Below are positions 11,045-19,931 of a stretch of DNA of 64,000 bases, piece by piece. Position numbers and translations under genes: made by a program. This stretch comes from Mesodorylaimus sp. YZB2_4 (taxonomy: Eukaryota; Nematoda; Enoplea; Dorylaimida; Dorylaimidae). The stretch lies in contig JASANH010000209.1 in assembly GCA_030248295.1 (NCBI GenBank), positions 868,001-932,000 on the forward strand, written 5' to 3'. The notes beneath the pieces are model-generated. The model ran no database searches, was not told the origin of the DNA, and saw nothing but the letters and a program-made list of their open reading frames with translations. Within the stretch, counting starts at the first letter, position 1; the number at the start of each line of letters is the position of its first letter.

Positions 11045-13018
11045 TTGCTGGAACACCCAGTTTTGGTCTGGATGAGCTCGGCTGCAATCTGGCAATGCAT
11101 GCCTTCGCATGTGTTCTTCGTCGCGCGTCTTCTTGATCTCCACGCCAGGTGAAGGTTGGCTTTTTTATATGGGGTGCGGATCGTGTTCTGAAATTGCTGG
11201 GCCGGTCATATATTGCCTGCGACATCTTCGAGTGACACTGCGCAGGTTACATCATTTTTGGTGTTCTTGCATCGCTGAGCCAAGAACGGCATCGAAACCA
11301 ATGATTTTTCAGCATCTTCAGGTGCTAACCGCAAAAACAATGCTTCGGATCGATAAAGCTGTTGGACCGTGTGAGCGGTGGTCGAGCCATGAAGCTTGAC
11401 TGCTTTACAAGCCCTAAAGTGAAGTTTATCGAGCAATACTCGATGAACAGATGCCACTTGTCTCCCTGATCGTTGAGGATTTTGTTGAACACGACTGTGG
11501 ATGATTTCGACCAACTCTGTGGTCCTTGCTGGAGGTGGGCGACCTAAGCGAGGTCAATCTGGAGCAGGGAGTAGTATTCATTGCGTAGTTGACAAAATTG
11601 CGCCTTGTTTCAAATGGCTTACAGCTTTTCCAAATCACCTCTTGGCAAATTTTGCCACAAAAATTTCTTGAAAATATGACGATGTGATTCCATCACGCCC
11701 GCTTCAACTGTAAAGCAGCAGGGGGCAAGTAACTCTTTATAGACTGACACCATGGACATTACACTGTTCAGCGATAACATTAACTTTACACTATGACTCC
11801 TAGAGCGCTCGAATTCAAAAGTGAAGTTGTATGAAGACTTTTGGAACACCACATATACATATTGTAGGTGCAAGGGTAGGCACAAGCAAGAAACACTACG
11901 CGCCTCACAGCAGCATATTATATGAATAAGGGTCATCGATCAATCGATATTGATTACCATTGGCCGATCGATAGTCGATATAAATTTTAAAAGTTCAGAT
12001 TGAGTAGTTTCGTCAAGCAAAAGCCTCAAAGAGCACATTTCCCGCAGGTGAACCAAATATTGAGAATATCCTCCTCGCTTGATCCTGGCAATGCTCGCTG
12101 GTAACTCGTTCCAAACATGGTGCAGGACAAATTGCACTTTGATAAAGAGTCAAAACGGCCCTCTTTCCGATCGATCCGAATCGCCAGGCGACTAAAACTT
12201 TTTGATTTTGATTTTGATCAGCGGCCATAAATGGGTTGTTTTGGAGACCCTATGTTCCGTCCCTTTCACCCATGAAAATTTTGGTGGGCAAGCCTCGCTC
12301 ACGGTCAACTCTGCAATGGGAAAATGGCGATTGTACATAATACTGTAGGTGTCTTAGTGAACCCCTCCATCGCAATTGGTCCAGTGTTACTAACCAGGAC
12401 TTGACGGTTTCACGATGCGTGAGTTTCATCGAAGACGTGTTCGGAGAGCCAGTCCCAACGTATTATCGAATGTCCAATCGACCACTTCCAAATTATCGAT
12501 CAGCGCACAATGAATCAATCGTTCGATTGTTGTGCAAGCATGACCACCCTTTTAATTCCGCGGATTGTCGATGGAATTTCCGGAAAGACTATAATCGAGT
12601 CCTTGCTGCAACATTTGTGCATTATCCACTCAAGAACATGAACGAGGAAAGGACTTTACGGGATCATCATTAATTGCTCGCCTCCTCGCCACGTACAGTA
12701 TGCATCGAATGCTCGTTAGTGTACTGCAGACCGGGCTGTAAGCAAATATGACTGCTATGATCCAGTGCGCTCCACGCCTAAAATGGTAAACAGGGCGTGT
12801 TCTGGAGGACAATGATGGAGACCAGCAGTTGTGATTGTCAGCCCAGAGTGTGCCGGATGCTCGTTGCCGTATTGTACACACACTCGTGTTTGCACTGTAT
12901 GCCCTGTGCTCGACAAGGCAGTCGGCGAGTGCCTGATTCATCGAGCTAGTATTGGATAAAGGCGGGCCATCGAGCAGGAAATGAGTAAAGTTGAAAGAAA
13001 CCAATCGGCCGACCAGTC
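11045..13018. other. Gene-poor stretch of decayed transposon sequence
   Basis: Besides the transposase remnant, a minus-strand fragment at about 11940-12230 (HHVWNELPASIARIK) resembles the tail after a LINE reverse transcriptase. From 12300 to 13018 nothing is recognised; the last part is probably the promoter and 5' UTR of the SLC17 gene. Confidence 0.4.
11206..11640 (-). pseudogene. Tc1/mariner-superfamily transposase remnant
   Basis: The minus strand reads EIIHSRVQQNPQRSGRQVAS, then LHFRACKAVKLHG and LYRSEALFLRLAPED, the style of the helix-turn-helix N-terminus of IS630/Tc1-like transposases. The frame is broken near 11514 and no catalytic acidic triad follows. Weak resemblance, given by eye. 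Confidence 0.45.
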
Positions 13019-15996
13019 ATGCCGGCGCAAGCTGAGCAGGGTCCGAAGAAGGCCACCGACGATCATGGTAAGCGTGTGCAGAACCAACATGGCAGGGTGG
13101 GCTTCACGCCTGTTTTTAGGTTTCTGGAGTTTCCGATCGTTCCGCTTCCACTTGACCATGGTCCTCAGTCTGGGCATACTGGCCATGTCCACCGTCCGCA
13201 ATGCTCTGGGCATGGCCATGGTCTGCATGATTAATAGCACCGCCGTGGCCGAACGGTACTCGGGTGATCCCCAGCTCAGCAGACAATATTCTCTAGTCAA
13301 CGACTCGTCGGGCCAGTGCCCGCCCTTGAGCAGCACTTATCTGGCCGACTACGACGTAAGGGGGCGGGGGGGGGGCACGGAGAGCAGGCGGAAGAGCATT
13401 GTCGTTGCAGGGCACCATCGTGTGGTCACCGACCGAACAGGGCGCGGTCTTCTCTGCCATCTACTGGGGTGGTGTGATCGCGGGCATCCCGGTCGGCTGG
13501 TTGGCCAACAAGTACAGTCCCAAGTGGATGATCATGGCCGGGTTCGTGGTCCTTCTGGCCAGCTGCCTCCTCAGTCCGGTGGCTGCTCTCAAGGGCGGCA
13601 TCATCCCCACCTTCGTCGTCCGCTTCGTGCAGGGCATGTGCAGCCAAGTCCTGTTCACTCCCTCATCGACCATGATCATCTCCTACTGGGTGCGTCCCGC
13701 TGTGTGCTTGGGTGCTGGTGCCCTGACCAGGGTGTGTTTCAGGTTCCAATGAATGAACGCAGTACAGCCATGTCGCTCACAACCCAAGGTAGGCCACGTT
13801 CCGACCGTCCTTTGCTCCTTGGGGAAGATACATTCTTGCAGGAAACCAAATAGCCATGGTCATCGGGCCTCCGGCCAACGCCTGGCTGTGCCAAGAGAAG
13901 AATATCGCGGGAGGCTGGCCCGCCATCTTCTACGCTAACGGTGAGTCCGTGTCGGCCAGTCCAGCAACCATGATCTAGACAGACCAGTTTCAGGGTTCTT
14001 TATTCTCCTGGCCGCAGTTTTTTGGTGGATTTTCATCAGCGATCAGCCCGATGAGAGCCGATGGGTATCCGACAGGGAGAAGCACTTTATCGATCAGGCC
14101 CTCGGTGGTGAGACAAAGGCCTTGAAGGAAGCCTTGAAGGTACTGTCGGGCGTGTGTAACCCCCCCCCCCGCCTGGTAGGTCATGGCGAGTGGGAGAGAG
14201 TAATCGATACTCTCCCCTGGCTGGGATCAACCTCTCGGGTTGATGTTTCAGTGGTAGGTATAGTCGGAAGACTTGCCACCCCCCTCCTACGCCTGCCAGG
14301 CCTGGTTGCACATGCGCATAGTCACTAAAGTGGACTTTATTCTGCATTGCATCATATGCCAACGTCCATAAATCATGTGCACAACCTGTGGAAATTGGAA
14401 ATTATTGGATTCCAGGTGGATTCGATTCAAGATCTCCAAAGACAGTATTTTACTCCTCTGTTTCACCTGCCCACGGCTAACCCAAGGACACCCGAAAGCT
14501 GCAATTTCATTAGAGTCCACCTGGAAACCAACATTTTCCATTTCCTCAACCCCGAACCGTGTTCTCCCGCAAGAATACTATTCTGCCTCTGAGGAACTGC
14601 CTGTACGGTGAGACAAAGGCCTTGAAGGAAGCCTTGAAGGTACTGTCGGGCGTGTGTAACCCCCCCCCCCCCCCCCGCCTGGTAGGCCATGGCGAGTGGG
14701 AGAGAGTAATCGATACTCTCCCCTGGCTGGGATCAACCTCTCGGGTTGATGTTTCAGTGGTAGGTATAGTCGGAAGACTTGCCACCCCCCTCCTACGCCT
14801 GCCAGGCCTGGTTGCACATGTCACTAAAGTGGACTCACCTTTTCCGTTTTTGCGAAGGCCAACTTTTCGGTTCCATGGAAACAAGTGTGGACATCGATGT
14901 GCCTGTGGAGCTGTTACGTGTGCTCGTTCGCCAATGGTCTCATGACGGCCACTCTCACTTCCTACATCCCCACCTATTACAAGGAAGTGCTTCATCTCGA
15001 TTTGACCAGCGTAAGTAGCCAAAGTAGCCTCGAGCCCCCCCCCCCCCCAGTCCCAGTGTAGGATCTGAGACCCAGCTCCCCCCCAGTCCTATTCCCCCAA
15101 CCCCTTGAGTATCCTAGTCTTCACCGGAAATAAAAAACACGACTGACAGGAAAACACAAAGCCATGAGTAATTACCATTTTTAGAGCGGTCTTCTTAGCG
15201 CCACGCCCTTCTTGGCGCAATGGATCGCCAAAGTGACGTTCTCAGTATCAGCCGACTTTCTAAAACGGAGAACAAATATTAGCCACAATGTGATCGTCAA
15301 GTCGTTCAACAACTTGGGTACGCCAGTGCTTTCACTGATTCATAGCCAGCATACGATCGATTTTCAGGCACTTTCGGAGTGGGCGTATTCCTGATCGCCG
15401 TGGGTTACATGAAGTGCACGCAACCCACCCTAGCCGTCTTCTTCCTGACCATGGCCAACGCACTGTACTCGGGTCTGGTTCCAGGCTACGTCACCAGCCT
15501 GGTCTGCATCGCTCCCTCCCTGAACGGGGTGGTGAATGGCATCACCCGATTCGCCGGTCAGTTGGCAAGTGTCATAGCCCCCTACATCGTGGGCGGTTTC
15601 ACACAGCAGGGCACGGCGGCCGAGTGGAGGATCGTGTTCTACATCATGGCTGCATGCATGTTCGTCTCGGGCACTCTCTTCCTGATATTCGGGACTGGTA
15701 AGCATGCATGCAGTATCTCCAACTGACTGTATTCTAGTCTTGTTTCAGCCGAGATACCGGATTGGAGTGCCATGGCCAAGGTGGCCGATGAGCCCCACCC
15801 CCACGTTGCACCCCTCCAGCCAGAACAAGTCACCAAGATCGAACGACTGAGGCGGGAGAAGGAAGTGGATGAGAAAGAGGACCAAAGCACGCCCAACGAG
15901 CCAGGAGATGAGAAGCCGAGTCCGAGCAAGGGTTGCGGAGAGACCTCAAGCCAGGAAGGTGCTGAGGGAAGTGGAGCATCAGACTCGCATCAGTAG
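13019..15996 (+). CDS. SLC17-type (sialin/phosphate/VGLUT-like) anion transporter, MFS
   Basis: Ten exons in phase: 13019-13067, 13120-13355, 13411-13689, 13743-13788, 13842-13940, 13994-14139, 14858-15010, 15185-15317, 15368-15697, 15749-15996 (572 residues). Family landmarks: FHLTMVLSLGILAMSTVRNA in TM1, a glycosylated first loop, EQGAVFSAIYWGGVIAGIPV with NKYSPKWM after TM2, GFFILLAAVFWWIF before the central loop, SVPWKQVWTSMCLW and SYIPTYYKEVLHLDL, then GTFGVGVFLIAVGYMKC. The C-terminus is a long acidic/Lys tail. SLC17 proteins move organic anions or phosphate across plasma, lysosomal or vesicle membranes; the substrate cannot be read here. ATG 13019 was chosen because its frame enters exon 2; ATG 12981 does not. 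Intron 6 (14140-14857) contains a 501-base duplication. Confidence 0.85.
14107..14834 (+). repeat. Direct duplication with 501-base offset across exon 6 end and intron 6
   Basis: Bases 14107-14337 recur at 14608-14834. The copy includes the last 32 coding bases of exon 6, its donor, a poly-C tract (11 versus 17 bases), a family A repeat core and the sequence TCACTAAAGTGGACT. The copies are nearly identical, so the event is recent. The second exon copy lacks an upstream acceptor in phase and is probably not used. Confidence 0.85.
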
Positions 15997-16859
15997 GCAG
16001 TACGTAAATGATGACACGGGTCAGTTATTTATGTGTACGACGTACATACATCGGCAAGGACGTCGTCCTTCGAATCATTATTTTTTACTGAACCTCATTT
16101 GTTACGTCGATGAGCGAGCTTATCAGAGACTATTTGTCCTATCGTGTCCTCTTGCGCCATTAAAAGATGGTTGCAGTCAGAGCATCGGACGGCAGAGAAG
16201 CTGGCATTCGAACAGTAGGACTGGTATATGCTGCTTACCCGACTGTGTGTGTCCGCTAGCTCGGGTCGTGGCCTAGCGGTCAAGGCGTCTGCCTCTCACA
16301 CTGACATGGGAGGGTTCGACTCCCGCCTGGGTACAAAATAAATGTCAAATTTGTGTTACTTAGCCCTCGATTGCTTGGCTATGGATAAAGTATGACAGGA
16401 CTCCGCCATTCTTCTGGCCGTCAGACAAACTAATAATGGCAGCAAAACCACCTGCAGCCAGCATATGCCAGCTGGAGGACCTGGGCTAATGACATAAAGC
16501 CCATCACTTTTTTCCTCATTTAAATTCTTGCACTCTATTGGTTTTTACGGCAAGAAAAATAGAGATTTATGCACAGATCTCTCCGTCTTGTGGATGCCAG
16601 GCGAGTGTCGAAAGGCGGCGAGTTTCTGTCGGAACAAGTTTTGCTTTAGATTTCTCAAGTAGACAAAGGGAGTGACGGAAAAGGATGTGTACACAAACTG
16701 CATTACCCATTTTTGTTTCACATACCAACTCACGATCAGTCTCCGCAAGCCGGATCTTGTCACAAAGTGTAGGCGTTGGAAAATGCTGGCACTCTTCACC
16801 TCGCCAATTTCAAAGGTGAAACAGTTGGGCCTAGTCAAAGTGTTACTTTCGCCAGGGCC
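15997..16859. other. Intergenic with a tRNA-like element
   Basis: Apart from the tRNA-like stretch at 16262-16335 nothing is recognised. The last 100 bases before 16860 are likely promoter/5' UTR of the hog gene. Confidence 0.4.
16262..16335 (+). repeat. tRNA-like sequence, probably SINE head
   Basis: It has an A-box-like GTGGCCTAGCGGTCAAGGCG, a CTCTCAC anticodon-loop-like segment and a B-box GGGTTCGACTCCC flanked by paired GGGAG/CTCCC. The ends do not form an acceptor stem, so this is not a working tRNA. The wording matches the head of SINE family B. Confidence 0.55.
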
Positions 16860-18440
16860 ATGTTTTCCAGCCGGATATGCTCACTACTTGTCTTCGGACT
16901 GCTCATCGCGACATCTCTTGCCGCACTCGACTGCTCATCCGAGGACTCGGGACAAGCCGACTTTGACACCCCGTCGTTGAGGGGCAAGAAATGCAAGGAC
17001 TTGGATCGCGACTCATGCATTTTCGGAGACGAAACCAAAAAGAAATGCCCGTGTAATTGCAAGAAATTGGTTTATCCAGATGAGTACAACAAACCTGAGA
17101 AAACCTCGGACTCAGGGAAGTCGGGGCAGGTAAGTCACCTGGACCAGTCGTTGTGGCCACAAAGGCTTGCTGAGCCCTCGGTCCCTTCTTTCTACTTATC
17201 GTAGGCTAAAACTTAGTTTTACCCTCAGCTGGAGTAACAGTTACAACGATGTCAGCTGCCTGCACTCCTCCTGTAGGGCTCGTAGTCTAGGGTGGCTGGG
17301 CCTGCGAAGTGCAACATTGCCTGAGGGTGTAAATAATCTGCATCACATTCGCTGCAGGTGGCGATCTGAGCTTGCATAGGCTACTATGATTTTGCAATCG
17401 GGCATGTTCGAATTTTATGGTATTCTTTGAGGGCGGTCAAGATTCGAAAGGGTTATGGCCTCAAGGAGTTCATGCGACAAACTTCAATTTCTGTTGCAGG
17501 GTAAGGGAAGCAGGGGACGAAAAGGACGAAGGTTCTGCTTCCACGCCGACGACACAGTGCTGACGGAGAGCGATCTGGTCATGAGCATGAGTCAGTTGGC
17601 GCGCAGTCCCGAGACGAAGGTGCTGACTGGAGAAGCCTACTCGAAGGTCAGATATTGGCTGCATGCCGAGCAGGAGGTAAGGCTTGTGCTCGTACTCTGG
17701 TCTTTTGGGCGCTTTTGCCGTTTGGTCCTCAGGCAAAGGCTGGTACAAAGCTGGCTTAGGCCCAATGTCAGCCCAAGCTAACTCATGTTGGGGACCAAAC
17801 AGCAATAGTGCTTTCTTAGAGTCAGGAGAACCTGCGATACTCAATCATGCGGCTAAGGACAAATGCACTTGTAAGACTCCCCCCCCCCCGTGACAAACCA
17901 AGACATGCTGTAAGAGTCCTTCAGAGGATCACTTGTTAATGACCCATTCCTGTGCAGACCACTGCCGACTTCCTCGTGCTCACCACTGCTTCTGGTAATC
18001 GCCTACGTATCTCGAGCGAGCACTTGATCTATCGATCGACCACCTGCCGCGCCGATCAGTCGGACACCGTGTTCGCCAGACGGGTCGAGCCTGGTCACTG
18101 TCTTCGCGTCCATGATGCCTCCAGTGGTGGCTTCCTTCTCAGCCCGGTCATCAGTGTGTCAGTGGAGATCGGGAAGGGCATCTACGCACCCATCACCGAG
18201 CAGGGCAGTATCGTGGTGAACGGCGTGCTGGCCTCGTCTTTCACCAACTACGAGGACGAGGCCTTGCAGAAGATGGCCTACGGATTGTTCCTGGACGCCC
18301 GCGATTCCATGAACTCGTTCAAAACCTTGAAATGGCTGGGCAATGTGCTATTTGGAGACAGGAGCACGGAGGCCGTGGCTCAAGTGCCCATCTTCGTGTA
18401 CAGTCTACTCGACCTGTCCGCTTATTTTGTGCACGCTTAG
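16860..18440 (+). CDS. Secreted hog (Hint) domain protein with a novel cysteine-rich N-terminus
   Basis: Exons 16860-17129, 17500-17676 and 17958-18440 give 309 residues. A signal peptide (MFSSRICSLLVFGLLIAT) leads into a short domain with six cysteines (GKKCKDLDRDSC, KKCPCNCKK), then a basic spacer and a Hint domain that starts at RRFCFHADDTVL; the Cys would be the self-splicing nucleophile. SKVRYWLHAE, the SSEHLIY His block and the end block GSIVVNGVLASSF match the autoprocessing half of Hedgehog. Hedgehog-type Hint domains cut their own N-terminal partner free and attach sterol. The N-terminal part is not the Hedgehog signal domain, so this is a hedgehog-related protein of the type known from nematodes (warthog/groundhog kind) but with a partner I do not recognise. 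Intron 2 holds a MITE. Confidence 0.8.
17708..17812. mobile_element. MITE family D, copy 2 (in hog gene intron 2)
   Basis: Terminal inverted repeats GGCGCTTTTGCCGTTTGGTC and, reversed, GCACTATTGCTGTTTGGTCC. The inner AGGCAAAGGCTGGTACAAAG matches the copy at 10841-11036. No clear target-site duplication. Confidence 0.7.
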
Positions 18441-18947
18441 GTGTGGTGCCATATTGGGCCCTGCAGGCTGTTTACAGTACACATATGCCTTGACACTTGT
18501 ATGTTATAAATAGCCAGCCTTATTTTTCATACACCTGCCCCGTTGTTGAGTCTGTGTTCATTGGCTTTCGAGCTCATGACAGCTGCTTTCGCCACTTATT
18601 TTTCCCTTCAACCACGAATTGTTGTGATAAAACTCACAAAACACCACGAAGAGAGGAATGCATAAAAAAGAACACACTTTCTACTGCCAGTGCAATTCCC
18701 GAAAATAGTCTGCTAACGACCCACCGGCCGGCCGGCCGGTAGGGACGCCTAACCCACCGGCCTCGTGGCCTGGTGGGTTAGGCGTCTGCCTCTCACGCCA
18801 GGTGCGCAGTTACGGGCGAGTGTTCGACTCGCGGGCCGGTAAATCATTTCGTGTAAAATGTGTCCCTTCACCCTCGAGTGCGCATAAGCGTTTGGTGATG
18901 TGATTAAACATGAACATGAACGATGAGAAGTGTGCCCGACCAGTTTG
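18441..18947. other. Intergenic, mostly a SINE
   Basis: Lies between the hog gene and the 3' end of GPCR 1. Apart from the SINE at 18743-18925 nothing is recognised. Confidence 0.5.
18743..18925 (+). mobile_element. tRNA-derived SINE, full copy (family B)
   Basis: Head GACGCCTAACCCACC is inverted against GGTGGGTTAGGCGTC thirteen bases later, followed by CTGCCTCTCACGCC, B-box GTGTTCGACTCGCGG, body GTGTAAAATGTGTCCCTTC and tail AAACATGAACATGAA. Same structure as the minus-strand copy at 3477-3672. Confidence 0.8.
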
Positions 18948-19931
18948 TCACTCGTGGCGTGCCCGTATGACCAATCTTTTCATCGATGATTTCGTGCCCT
19001 TGGGATCCAAACTCGTCACCTCCGTCTTCCGTCTGCCTTGTCTGCACATGCCCGAAATTCGTGCACTGCACGCCCCCACCGCCTCCAATACGAGTGCTCG
19101 GAACGGCTTGACGATGAAGAGGGTGAGCAGGGCGTCGAGTATGGCCTCGCACATGAACAAGGCTAGCACGATACTTAAAACGAATGGATAGCTCATTCTG
19201 AGTTGAGGGAACACGGCCAGCACACTCAGCACGGGCACATGGATGCACACGGGCAGCAGGGCGTGCAGGCCTATCAGATTCAGTAGCTGCGAGTCCGATG
19301 CCAGGCTACTGCTTCCAACCCCCGACGACGCCAGTCGCATTTGGTGATTGCGCAATGCCAGGAATAATTTGCAGTAACAATAGGCCAGAACGACGTAAGA
19401 TATTAAAAAATGTATTACTTTTGGCACGAGGCATTCGTGCTGGCCAGGATCGGCGTTCAAGAAGCAGCGTGCATCGGATCGATTTCGTTCCAAACACCCG
19501 GCGTGATAGTCGACCAGTGCGAAGGACACGGGCAGTGCCCAATTGAACGACAACAGCAACCCGATCGAATATCGATTATCGAACAGTCTCTTGTACCAGT
19601 TTTGTCTGACAACGGCCACGTAACGATTGACGGCCAGCAGGGGATGCGAGGTGACGGCCGCGCCCACGCTGACCACGCTCAGTGCCGGTGTCAACACGCA
19701 CATGCTATCGTAGGCCATGAGCCACGGCTGCGCGAGGAGTGCACCCTCAACGGCACACAATGCGTCGGCCAGGGCCAACGATCCGATGAACCACAGGTAG
19801 GAATTGTCACGCAGGTGTCGACGGCAAAGCACGATCACAACTATGTTGAGTGCCAGGGCTAGCAAGGCCAGCACACTGTTCAGGCAGTTAAACGGCCACG
19901 AGGGAATCGGCTGGCCAGTGCCGTTCTCCAT
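18948..19931 (-). CDS. Orphan rhodopsin-like GPCR 1 (intronless)
   Basis: A 327-residue single-exon seven-helix receptor in the plasma membrane. ATG at 19931 (MENGTGQP) is the first Met. TM1 ends VIVLCRRHLRDNSYLWF, TM2 has SLALADALC, TM3 ends HPLLAVNRYVAV with NRY in place of DRY, ECL2 holds paired cysteines, TM5 is followed by a long loop, and TM7 ends LDALLTLFIVKPFR with no NPxxY. A paralogue with the same oddities lies 8 kb away on the same strand at 27943-28878 (shared NSYxWFI, SHPLLAxNRYVAV, CxxPKxxHF, YCYxxxxLAL, QLLxLxxLHALxPxxxHxP). The altered G-protein switches suggest a divergent lineage-specific family. Ligand unknown. Confidence 0.8.
   Translation of the reverse strand: MENGTGQPIPSWPFNCLNSVLALLALALNIVVIVLCRRHLRDNSYLWFIGSLALADALCAVEGALLAQPWLMAYDSMCVLTPALSVVSVGAAVTSHPLLAVNRYVAVVRQNWYKRLFDNRYSIGLLLSFNWALPVSFALVDYHAGCLERNRSDARCFLNADPGQHECLVPKVIHFLISYVVLAYCYCKLFLALRNHQMRLASSGVGSSSLASDSQLLNLIGLHALLPVCIHVPVLSVLAVFPQLRMSYPFVLSIVLALFMCEAILDALLTLFIVKPFRALVLEAVGACSARISGMCRQGRRKTEVTSLDPKGTKSSMKRLVIRARHE

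Noticed and set aside
12401-12673. 90-residue plus-strand ORF upstream of the SLC17 gene
   Set aside because: No motif, no splice support and it sits among transposon debris.
16262-16335. A working tRNA gene
   Set aside because: A- and B-box-like text and a T-arm are present but the ends do not pair as an acceptor stem and the anticodon arm is poor.
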